NCBI GenBank assembly: GCA_964427825.1
Contig: CAYRUU010000019.1
Location: 1-18,372, forward strand
From: GCA-2747515 sp964427825
GTDB lineage: Bacteria > Patescibacteriota > Minisyncoccia > Moranbacterales > GCA-2747515
Length of the DNA stretch: 18,372 bases
Direction of reading: 5' to 3'
Shown here: positions 8,519-15,404 of the stretch, piece after piece
How the letters are laid out: every line of letters begins with the position of its first letter
Position numbering within the stretch: the stretch's first letter is position 1
Made by a program: the position numbers and the translations under genes
The notes under the pieces: model-generated
Seen by the model: the letters and a program-made list of their open reading frames with translations, nothing else
The model's database searches: none
Told to the model about the DNA's origin: nothing

Positions 8519-8534
8519 TATGCGGTTTTGTCTA
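8506..8534 (-). promoter_or_regulatory. sigma70-type promoter of sufCBD
   Basis: On the minus strand TAGACA (8529-8534) and TACAAT (8506-8511) are separated by exactly 17 bp, each one mismatch from consensus. Transcription would start near 8499, leaving a leader of about 23 nt before sufC. The -10 box lies inside the descending arm of the terminator hairpin. Confidence 0.6.
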
Positions 8535-8542
8535 CAAAATCG

Positions 8543-9271
8543 TTAGCGCAAGTCAAAGGAGGCTTTGACGGTGACCATGACCTCCTTGTCAATACTGGAG
8601 GTGTCATAGGCACCACCATCATCAACGTTGATGGAATTGGGCGCTAATACCTGCACAACGCCGGATGATGCCGTGCGTACGGTACCGATGGAGCGCCCCG
8701 TGCCGGCAGCGATTTTTTCCGCGCGCGCCTTGGCGTCGGTGACGGCGTCAGTCAAGAGTGCGACACGCAGATCGGGGAGGTTGGAGATGTAGTATTCCAA
8801 TGATTGCACGGAGACGATGGCATTTTGCGCGGCGAGAGAGGGGACAGCGGCAGCAATGGCGGTGACGGTTGCGACGTTGTCAGATTGCACGGTGATGCTT
8901 TGGGTGAGCTGGTAGCGAGTTTCCGCGCCGTACGTGTTTTGGTCGTAGGATTGGTTCATGGACACAGGGCTGTCCGTTTTTTGCGCGGTGGTGATGCTAT
9001 TGGTGGCAAGAAGAGCGTTGACCAGTCCGCGATCGCGATCAATGGCGGCATAGCCACTTGCCAACTCCGACAGGGGCACAGTACGGGTCAGACTGATGAT
9101 GAGTTTCGCGCTGTCGGATGTGACGCGCGTTTTTGTTGAGCCGGTGACGGTGAGCGTGTCATCGTGTGCCACACGCACGTGCGCCGTGTAGTAAAACAGT
9201 CCAAACACAACCGCCGCGGCAACCAGTCCAACGCCAATGGCTTTTGCTGCAGGAGAACATTCGCATGTCAT
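8543..9271 (-). CDS. SIMPL (DUF541) domain protein, membrane anchored
   Basis: From the ATG at 9271 it has 242 residues; a TTG five codons upstream is a less likely start. An N-terminal membrane anchor (AIGVGLVAAAVVFGLFYYTA) is followed by an extracytoplasmic SIMPL/DUF541 domain. Typical segments are 'LTVTGSTKTRVTSDSAKLIISL', paired beta strands, 'ALLTDAVTDAKARAEKIAAGTG' and the C-terminal 'KEVMVTVKASFDL'. The family forms oligomeric periplasmic or surface assemblies, and its role is poorly defined in most bacteria. The gene is monocistronic by sequence: its own promoter lies upstream and a strong terminator follows. Confidence 0.88.
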   Translation of the reverse strand: MTCECSPAAKAIGVGLVAAAVVFGLFYYTAHVRVAHDDTLTVTGSTKTRVTSDSAKLIISLTRTVPLSELASGYAAIDRDRGLVNALLATNSITTAQKTDSPVSMNQSYDQNTYGAETRYQLTQSITVQSDNVATVTAIAAAVPSLAAQNAIVSVQSLEYYISNLPDLRVALLTDAVTDAKARAEKIAAGTGRSIGTVRTASSGVVQVLAPNSINVDDGGAYDTSSIDKEVMVTVKASFDLR

Positions 9272-9299
9272 AGTGCATGTTGTCAAAGTTTATGGTGTC

Positions 9300-9308
9300 A
9301 GTATAGCA
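9300..9308 (-). promoter_or_regulatory. Extended -10 promoter of the SIMPL gene
   Basis: On the minus strand TGCTATACT (TGn plus TATACT) lies about 29 bp before the ATG at 9271. No strong -35 box is seen at 17 bp, so it is probably an extended -10 promoter. It supports the ATG at 9271 as the start. Confidence 0.5.
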
Positions 9309-9326
9309 TACATTTTTCACTATGCC

Positions 9327-9420
9327 ATCCACCTAAAGCACCATGAAGCCTTTCGCGGTTTTTGTGCGGGATGTTCATGCGGAAGTGCTACTTTCCGTAA
9401 TATTTTGATTTTAGGTGGAT
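9327..9420. repeat. 94-bp element bounded by an 11-bp perfect inverted repeat
   Basis: ATCCACCTAAA (9327-9337) recurs as its exact reverse complement at 9410-9420. Inside are further inverted pairs (AGCAC with GTGCT, CATGAA with TTCATG), so the whole stretch could fold into a nested cruciform or RNA. It lies between the SIMPL promoter and the effector gene, at the left edge of the AT-rich island. It could be a MITE-like relic, a structured RNA or a convergent terminator; the sequence alone does not decide. Confidence 0.45.
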
Positions 9421-9632
9421 TTTATGCCGTTAAAATCTGTGTCAAACATTTTTTGTGCGATTGCCTTGCGGCGGTGTCTTTTCTATTTTGTTGATGAAAT
9501 GTTTTTTGGCAATGAACCATTCTTGTATAGCTTCTGAACGGTAGGGGTTGTTGTTTTATTTGGGTGCAAATTTTTACTGTAGGCTACAAGATTCTTCAGA
9601 TCGTAAGTATATTGTTGAGGGGGTTGGATGGT
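9421..9632. other. Intergenic region downstream of the effector
   Basis: No CRISPR array, tracrRNA-like element or complete gene is visible. A short minus-strand open frame (9442-9555) lacks any start codon and may be a gene remnant. A single imperfect palindrome (TGTAGGCTACA, 9578-9588) occurs once only. Confidence 0.5.
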
Positions 9633-12600
9633 TTACGCAGGGGTATTTGAATCTGTGGGAGGGGATTGCAGTTTTTCAGAAATCAGAGAAAGTCCACGTT
9701 TAGCAATATTGTACGCGGCAAGACTATCTGAGTTATCCAAACTGATGAGTCCACGTCTTTTACCTTGATCACTGGTGTCAAAATTACACATTGTATTCCT
9801 GCATTTATAGGCATGGTTAGACCATTTTTCAGAATCATCATCAATCTTCGTGCTACAGTGAGGGCATCCCCTAGTTGTCTTATCTGATTCAATGTACGCA
9901 ACAATTCCCAGCTGATTTATAAATTTTTTGTCTTGTAACACCATAACCTGCTTGTAGACCGGTGGAACTAATAAAAGAGTTTGAAATTTTTGCAATATCC
10001 TCCACTCTATTCTACTTGCCAAATTTCCCGAAAACTCTTCTATTCTTTTATTTTTATTCGAAAGTTTAAGATTCTCTAAAAACATCATGCCAAAGTATTG
10101 TTTTTGTAAATAACTCAAAATACCAACAGCATTCGCACACAAAGCATCTCGAAGATGATTTATCTTATTGACAGTGATTACCTCAACAGCTTTTTTTGAT
10201 TTTAATAAATTATAATAACCCTGTAATTCTTTTTTTATAGCCTCCAAAGAAAGAATATCTTTGAATCGTTCATTATAAAAATATAAATTTTCGTTTTCTA
10301 GCTTTCCTCTATTTTCTATATTCAAAAACAAAGCTCCCTTTTCTGCGTTAAAACAAATTGTATCGGATCTAAATCTGCCTTGCGTCATGCCTTCATAGAT
10401 TTTTCTTAAAGCACTCACACGCTTCATCTCAAGATATGTTGCAATATCACCATTGATAACAATTTTATCTTTAATCAATTTAGCGCAAGACATATCAAAA
10501 CAGGAGGAAGTTGATATTTTTTCCACTACATCAAAATTATCCATAAATTCAGAAGCACTTTTATATGCAATTCTTCCTTTATCATTTTTTTCTAGATACT
10601 TATCCGGCTTAATCTGATACGTCTCTATATTAATAAACTCCGGCTTGTTATATTCTCCATGTGCCCCATCTTGTTTGGCAAATTTAACTTTTTCGGTTTC
10701 AGAAAATTTAAATAATCCTAGAGTGAGTAGCTCTTTTTGACCCCGGTCTAGTCCGTAATAATAAATATCAAAAGGTTTTATCTTTTTATTGAATTCTTTG
10801 TTGTATCCCTCGATAAATTTAATGATCTCATCGGTTCCTTTGAAATTTAAGTCAGCACTCTTGTCATGAGCTTGGAGGGTTATGGTTGTAGAGAGTAAAA
10901 ACCGATCTTGTTGTCTTCTGTTCTTTTTTAATTCTCCCAAATTTCTATTTTCTAATTCTTTAAAACTATTTTCTACAAAATTAATTTTAAATTCAGGGTT
11001 TAGGCGAATTTCATATTTATTCTCAATATTTTTATTAGTCCAAAAATTCAACCATATTTTAGTATGAGCCTCAGGACTTCTTCTATCAAGTTTCTGTTTG
11101 TTTTTTAAGTTTGCAATTTCCTCATCATCATCTTTTTCTAAATCATAACTGGTTATTTTGTATAAGTTTCCTTGATAATTTTTGATAATTTCATCTTTTA
11201 TGCTTTCAGAAATTGTAACAGACTTTTTAAAGTAACAAGCTCGCTTTAAATCTTTTTCAAAATCTTCTTTGTTCGCATAGTCTGTTTTAATAATTTCAGA
11301 AAGTCCTTCAAAGTTAGCTAGTGCTAACATTTCCCCTGTCGCCCTTAGTCCCAACACAGTTTGATAAAATTTAACCAATTCCGAACCATCCTTAGAGAAC
11401 TCATCCTTTCTTTTCAACCTATCTTTTATAAAAAAAGACTTTCCTTTCAATTTCAGCGCGGACTCAATTCTAGGATAAAAAGTATTTTTATCAAATCCAA
11501 AACACAACTTGTCCAAAGCACGTAATGCTAGCGACTCAAAGGAGTGCAGCTTCCACTCCCCGCTTTTCTCACCTTGCAAACTATCAATATATTTTTTTGC
11601 ATTCTGTAAATTATTTTGGGCATCGCGCGGAATTGTCAAAATATATCTTTGGTTGTCTTTCTCTAAAATAATTGACCAAGACTGTAGTCGTTCTGCATCA
11701 ATTTTTTCTTTTTTCAGTGCTTTGGCTTCAGCTTTGATTTTGCCAATTTCCATTGCAATTTCTTGAAACAAAGAACAAATTTTTTTATAATTCTTGAAGG
11801 AGCATAGTCTTCCATTTTCCCTAACCACATCAAAATGCTTGCCCCTTTCTTCTTTCAGCCGTTTCCTTTTCTTTTCACCGCTAGCTTTGTTAATTTGATC
11901 TGTTAAGTTTTTTATTTTTAAAAAATTACCATCAGAACAAGCAAAGAGAGGGCACTCTCTCCCTATTTCTACATCTGTCTTGCCCTTACTAAGAAGCTCA
12001 AAAAATTTTGATTTTTCATTTGCTTTGTAGTCTTTCAAAAATTTATATGCGGATTTTATTTTTAAATGATTGAAGTCTTTTTTAATTTCTGTTATTTTAC
12101 CACACTGCTCCTCAACAAAATTGTCATCATCTAAGTTTTCGATTGCTGCTTTGAGAAAGTCTAGACTCTTGAAGGAAAACGCATTCTTCTTTTTATTGTT
12201 TTTCTTATTATACTCTTTGAAATCAAGTAGCTTTTTGTTTTCCTTTTGTTCCGCATCTTTTATTTCTGAATTATAATTCTTAGGCTTTTTGTTAACCGTA
12301 TAATAATTAAAACTCGATTGTTCAATTTCAACACCTAAAGACTGACTTGGTAAAAGTTCTTTCTCAAGCAATTCTAACAATGACTTGACCTCCAGTAGTT
12401 TTTCTTTAATGGAGAGAATTTCTTCGTCGCTATCCTTATGTTGAATATTGTCATGAAATAATTCAAAAACTGCCTTAAAATTACTTCGTTTTAAAATTTT
12501 CTGAATCCAATATGCATACTCAGAAATTCGTTTTTGTTTTTCTTCTGGCTGATTCAAGAATCTTTTCAGATTTTCAACACACCCCCTATTTTCATTGAGC

Positions 12601-12992
12601 CAGTTTTTAAAATAATCTCTTAAAAAATCCACATTTCTATCACCGATGGAAATTTGATTATTCTTTTTTCTATTTTTGCTATCATAAATAACAATTTCTT
12701 CTTTAGCATTGTAAAACTCTGTTTTTGTATAATTTTTTAGCCAAGTATGCTTTATATACACTTTCTTCTGAAGTTTTTTTTCCTCATCATTCTCAGAATT
12801 AGAAAATACTATTTTATCTAAATTTTCAATAACAAAACTGTATTTACCAATAAAATCTGCAACTCGTCTGTGAAGGTCTTCGTCATTGCTTTTCGGCGGT
12901 GTATAGGCTCTGCTTATATTTTTGGGTTGCAAAGCAAACCTGATCGTTTTTCTGAGCTCATAAGGAATCTGGGAATTTTGAAATCTTTCCAT
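9633..12992 (-). CDS. Type V CRISPR effector nuclease, Cas12a2-like
   Basis: A 1119-residue RNA-guided nuclease by sequence hallmarks. The N-terminus (ELRKTIRFALQP) matches the Cas12a WED-I start (SLSKTLRF), and 'RRQQDRFLLSTTITLQ' near 692-707 matches the last WED strands before RuvC. RuvC-I is 'YYGLDRGQKELLTLG' (Asp749), RuvC-II is 'MMFLENLKLS' (Glu973) and RuvC-III is 'DNSDSLAAYNIAKRGL' (Asp1089). Between Glu973 and Asp1089 lies a zinc ribbon (Cys1043, Cys1046, Cys1064, Cys1069) in place of the Cas12a Nuc domain. This ribbon and the long RuvC-I to RuvC-II gap (224 residues) match Cas12a2, whose members are activated by target RNA and then cut RNA and DNA indiscriminately. The gene is very AT-rich, unlike its flanks, and follows an hsdS remnant by 20 bp. 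No array or adaptation genes are in view. A new neighbouring subtype is the alternative. Confidence 0.88.
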   Translation of the reverse strand: MERFQNSQIPYELRKTIRFALQPKNISRAYTPPKSNDEDLHRRVADFIGKYSFVIENLDKIVFSNSENDEEKKLQKKVYIKHTWLKNYTKTEFYNAKEEIVIYDSKNRKKNNQISIGDRNVDFLRDYFKNWLNENRGCVENLKRFLNQPEEKQKRISEYAYWIQKILKRSNFKAVFELFHDNIQHKDSDEEILSIKEKLLEVKSLLELLEKELLPSQSLGVEIEQSSFNYYTVNKKPKNYNSEIKDAEQKENKKLLDFKEYNKKNNKKKNAFSFKSLDFLKAAIENLDDDNFVEEQCGKITEIKKDFNHLKIKSAYKFLKDYKANEKSKFFELLSKGKTDVEIGRECPLFACSDGNFLKIKNLTDQINKASGEKKRKRLKEERGKHFDVVRENGRLCSFKNYKKICSLFQEIAMEIGKIKAEAKALKKEKIDAERLQSWSIILEKDNQRYILTIPRDAQNNLQNAKKYIDSLQGEKSGEWKLHSFESLALRALDKLCFGFDKNTFYPRIESALKLKGKSFFIKDRLKRKDEFSKDGSELVKFYQTVLGLRATGEMLALANFEGLSEIIKTDYANKEDFEKDLKRACYFKKSVTISESIKDEIIKNYQGNLYKITSYDLEKDDDEEIANLKNKQKLDRRSPEAHTKIWLNFWTNKNIENKYEIRLNPEFKINFVENSFKELENRNLGELKKNRRQQDRFLLSTTITLQAHDKSADLNFKGTDEIIKFIEGYNKEFNKKIKPFDIYYYGLDRGQKELLTLGLFKFSETEKVKFAKQDGAHGEYNKPEFINIETYQIKPDKYLEKNDKGRIAYKSASEFMDNFDVVEKISTSSCFDMSCAKLIKDKIVINGDIATYLEMKRVSALRKIYEGMTQGRFRSDTICFNAEKGALFLNIENRGKLENENLYFYNERFKDILSLEAIKKELQGYYNLLKSKKAVEVITVNKINHLRDALCANAVGILSYLQKQYFGMMFLENLKLSNKNKRIEEFSGNLASRIEWRILQKFQTLLLVPPVYKQVMVLQDKKFINQLGIVAYIESDKTTRGCPHCSTKIDDDSEKWSNHAYKCRNTMCNFDTSDQGKRRGLISLDNSDSLAAYNIAKRGLSLISEKLQSPPTDSNTPA

Positions 12993-13012
12993 ATTTTTGT
13001 AAAAATTTAAGC

Positions 13013-13399
13013 CTAAACATTCTTCATTACATCATTAATCCTTCCTTCCATAATCGTAATCAATCTCTTGTTTGCGTCAATGGCTTCTTCCACTTTCTCC
13101 GCTTCGGCGACGAGCTTTTTCTGAACTTTAAAAGAGGGAGGGGGGATTTTGATTTTCGAGTATTGTGAAATCCAATATCTTTTATGTTGATGAAGTGCAA
13201 ATTTTATACTTTGCATTAGAAGATAAATAAATTTAATATCCGCATTTCTTCCTTTTGCTTTCAAGATTTTCATTGCAGATGACTTTACTTTAAATGGAAG
13301 GTTCACAAATTTTATAGCAGTAATAAAATCATCAAAAATAACTACAGGTAAATTTTGCTGCGGAAAAATTCCATTTTTAACTCCATAAAAAATATTTTA
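13013..13399 (-). pseudogene. hsdS: Type I restriction specificity subunit (HsdS), C-terminal remnant
   Basis: The open frame runs from a stop at 13397-13399 to the TAG at 13013-13015. It encodes the last target-recognition domain and the following coiled-coil of an S subunit. The recognisable pattern is 'FPQQNLPVVIFDDFITAIKF', 'SSAMKILKAKG', 'HKRYWISQYSKIKIPPP' and 'VQKKLVAEAEKVEEAIDANK'. An intact HsdS has about 400 residues and two recognition domains, and here only about 127 residues remain. A GTG at 13304-13306 could start a 97-residue product, but that would begin inside the domain. The remnant lies directly upstream of the effector on the same strand and might supply its transcript. 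Confidence 0.85.
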
Positions 13400-13405
13400 A
13401 CAAGC

Positions 13406-13434
13406 CACCAACCGAGACATTCAATGCATTGGTG
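13406..13434 (-). terminator. Weak hairpin after the lipoprotein gene
   Basis: CACCAA (13406-13411) pairs with TTGGTG (13429-13434) across a 17-nt loop. T-rich tracts flank it on both strands. It is a poor terminator by stem length, but it sits where one would be expected, between the lipoprotein stop and the hsdS remnant. Confidence 0.25.
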
Positions 13435-13566
13435 ATTTTTTATAATTTTTGTAGTATTTCAATGATTGATCACAAAACACACTGCACCATGTGCGTGTGG
13501 GTGGAAAGTGACTCTGTGAATTAACTTCACTATACTATAAAAGTAATCAAGACAATTCAGACAGTG

Positions 13567-14172
13567 TTATTCTGTAATCAAAACAGCATTATGAAGGGCG
13601 TTGATAAGGTCTTCTTTGATTCGGTCTTCTTGCGCCATATTGACTGTGTCATTGGGTGTTGGTGAGGTTGCATTTTCGCCCATGACGCAGTAATTGCCGG
13701 ATGGATAAAAAGAAATAAAAAAATGTGGAAACTGTTTATTACTACCAATGTTTGGACCATCTTCTTCCACTGTGGGGCGGTTTGGGAATTGTAAAACATT
13801 CACCACGCTATCATCGTTCGCACATCTTTTGTTGATTGTCGTTAATTTTTTTGACAAGAATGTCACATATGCATCACTATTACCCTTTATAATTTTATAG
13901 GACAGATCATTTTGCATTTCGGGCGTGACTGGTATTTTAATGTCAAACTCATCAATAACAAGATAGTTCTGCGTTTTTTCTTGGCTTGTGCCCTCTGGTT
14001 GTGCCTCAGCAGTTTTTGTGATGGTGGAGGATGTGCCTGCTTGCTGTGCGGAGGTTTGCTGTGGCGATGGGGGAAGCGTTTCGCTTGGTTGCCGGACAGT
14101 ATTTCTTGCTGCACAGCCACTCATTACCACTACACTGTATAGCGCTAACGCCATGGTGAAGATTTTTTTCAT
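13567..14172 (-). CDS. Small lipoprotein of unknown function
   Basis: A 201-residue protein with a clear lipoprotein signal peptide: Lys-Lys at the N-terminus, a hydrophobic core and the lipobox 'VMSGC' with Cys20 as the lipidation site. A low-complexity linker rich in Ser, Thr, Pro and Gln (about 25-68) leads to a globular domain of about 130 residues that I do not recognise ('YLVIDEFDIKIPVTPEMQNDL', 'FFISFYPSGNYC'). It is probably anchored on the outer face of the cytoplasmic membrane. It lies between the broken tRNA-Ser and the hsdS remnant, and its base composition is closer to the flanking genome than to the effector. No clear Shine-Dalgarno site is seen. Confidence 0.75.
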   Translation of the reverse strand: MKKIFTMALALYSVVVMSGCAARNTVRQPSETLPPSPQQTSAQQAGTSSTITKTAEAQPEGTSQEKTQNYLVIDEFDIKIPVTPEMQNDLSYKIIKGNSDAYVTFLSKKLTTINKRCANDDSVVNVLQFPNRPTVEEDGPNIGSNKQFPHFFISFYPSGNYCVMGENATSPTPNDTVNMAQEDRIKEDLINALHNAVLITE

Positions 14173-14193
14173 AGTTTTTTAAATAAATTGTTA

Positions 14194-14280
14194 TTCTCCG
14201 GCGGAGATTTGAGCCCCGGGACCTTTTAAGAGGTCAACACATTAGCCGTGCGCTGCTTTCAGCCACTCAGCTACCTCTCC
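14194..14280 (-). tRNA. tRNA-Ser(GCU)-like gene with damaged acceptor stem
   Basis: The minus strand folds as a class II tRNA. The 5' GGAGAGG is followed by a D stem GCT/AGC and an anticodon stem GCGCA/TGTGT with loop CGGCTAA (anticodon GCT). A long variable arm GACCT/AGGTC and a T stem CGGGG/CTCCG complete the body. Three things are wrong: position 33 is G instead of the near-invariant T, T-loop position 54 is C, and the 3' acceptor strand reads CCGGAGA, where CCTCTCC is needed to pair with GGAGAGG. No CCA is encoded. It is probably a decayed or integration-damaged copy, though annotation tools may still call it tRNA-Ser. Confidence 0.65.
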
Positions 14281-14325
14281 AAACGATTCCTCCAAATTTT
14301 AAAAACACCAACCTTCTTAAAATTA

Positions 14326-15003
14326 TCATCTTGCGTTTAATTTGTCCAGATTTCCGGAAAAATAATTTAATCCTCTTTCCTCTTTAAAGAGTTTTTGGAA
14401 ATCATTTTCTTTCTTACAAAAATAACGCTTCCAATAACCGCCGTGCCAAAAAGTGTGAAAAAGAGAAATCAACAACATTGCCACTCCGGACATTGTATGC
14501 AAATTAATCCAATTTTGATAGCCGGTAAAAACCATCCCGTATACCGCACTCAACACTAAAACCACAGAAGTAACCGTCAAAACCAAAAAAGCGATCAGTA
14601 AAAGAAAATTCCAAAACCTTCGATTATGAAAAGTGTTAACCCTTCCAAGTTTAACTAACAGCAGTGATAAAAAATAAGTAACTGTTAATCCGATTGCTAT
14701 TACCGCAACGGCAACTTTACTTCGACGTGGTTTTTCAATCTCAGCACCCCGTCCCACCACAGCTAAGCTATCCACATCAACCACTTCTTCTTTAAACGAC
14801 GTAGTTTTCGCCGACTCATTTAACTCTCCGGCTGCATCAAGCTCCTGACTTCGATCACAAATTTGATCTCCATTTTTATCAATATAGCGCCCACACTGAC
14901 CGGGATAAGGATCATTCACTATTCCATAGGGACAGCTCGCCAACGACGTTTTTTGAAAAACTAACAACAAAAACAAAACCACTTCCTGATCGCACACGAT
15001 CAC
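14326..15003 (-). CDS. DUF4405-like membrane protein with Cys/EF-hand-like N-terminus
   Basis: A 225-residue protein starting at a GTG at 15003. The N-terminal segment ends in a signal-like stretch (VVLFLLLVFQKTSLASC). An extracytoplasmic motif 'CPYGIVNDPYPGQCGRY' follows, then a calcium-loop-like 'DKNGDQICD'. A linker leads to three membrane helices (about 97-120, 131-158 and 168-188). Histidines in 'LHTMSG' and 'FHTFWH' are placed as b-type haem ligands would be in DUF4405/cytochrome-b-like proteins. The first few residues are probably not native: the frame closes two codons upstream, and sequence of hsdR origin abuts it. The original start has likely been lost at a recombination junction. 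Expression is doubtful. Confidence 0.7.
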   Translation of the reverse strand: MIVCDQEVVLFLLLVFQKTSLASCPYGIVNDPYPGQCGRYIDKNGDQICDRSQELDAAGELNESAKTTSFKEEVVDVDSLAVVGRGAEIEKPRRSKVAVAVIAIGLTVTYFLSLLLVKLGRVNTFHNRRFWNFLLLIAFLVLTVTSVVLVLSAVYGMVFTGYQNWINLHTMSGVAMLLISLFHTFWHGGYWKRYFCKKENDFQKLFKEERGLNYFSGNLDKLNAR

Positions 15004-15181
15004 GCTTTTTCACATTTTCAAAGTCCTGACCAAAAGCGTCAATGTCTCTTGGGTTTAGTTTTACATTTGGTTCAAGAGAGATATTTGCCAGCCTGTCGGC
15101 ATCATCAAAAAAACGCCAGCCGGATTCTTCAAGGAGTTTATTGATCTTAATTCGCGCTTGTGCTTCTTTCGTGTTTGCCAT
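14912..15181 (-). pseudogene. hsdR: Type I restriction enzyme R subunit (HsdR), N-terminal remnant
   Basis: The frame opens with the characteristic HsdR N-terminus: 'ANTKEAQARIKINKLLEESGW' shortened to its core here, then 'NVKLNPRDIDAFGQDFENVKK'. After about 60 residues, near 15005, the similarity stops, where an intact protein would continue into the nuclease domain. The remaining 30 codons read through the 5' end of the DUF4405-like gene in another frame, to a stop at 14912. An intact HsdR has about 800-1100 residues. This is a fragment fused to unrelated sequence by deletion or recombination. Confidence 0.8.
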
Positions 15182-15404
15182 GATGGTTTTCTGTTATATG
15201 GGATTGTGGAGTGTGTGATTGATATTCCTTGGCTCCTATAAAGGGAAGGGAGGGGTGTATTATAGTACTATTATAGCATAAAGGTGTATTGGACATGAAA
15301 AATGACTGAGGCATCGCGTTGGCTATGGTGGCGGGGCTGCTGTGTGGATTTCCATATGATAATGTTATAGCTCATTTGATGCAAATAGTATATACTTGGG
15401 GCAT
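15182..15404. other. Divergent intergenic region with paired TATTATAG repeats
   Basis: This region separates the hsdR remnant (minus) from the propeller lipoprotein (plus). TATTATAG occurs twice (15258-15265 and 15269-15276), 11 bp apart, with the palindrome ATAGTACTAT between and overlapping them. They could be -10 boxes or a protein-binding site. TATACT (15391-15396) lies only 9 bp before the ATG at 15405, so it is an unlikely promoter for that start unless translation is nearly leaderless. Confidence 0.4.

Noticed and set aside
8804..9139. Plus-strand open frame opposite the SIMPL gene
   Set aside because: Gly/Asp-rich product without motifs; the minus-strand SIMPL protein explains the coding signal.
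9567..9592. Cas12a-repeat-like string AATTTTTACTGTAGGCTACAAGAT near the effector's 3' end
   Set aside because: The first ten bases resemble the Cas12a repeat handle, but the stem does not form the canonical TCTAC/GTAGA hairpin, it lies on the opposite strand to the effector, and it occurs once with no spacer-repeat pattern. Not an array.
13407..13566. Possible array or leader upstream of the hsdS remnant
   Set aside because: No direct repeat of 20 or more bases recurs here; the T- and A-runs are simple low-complexity DNA.
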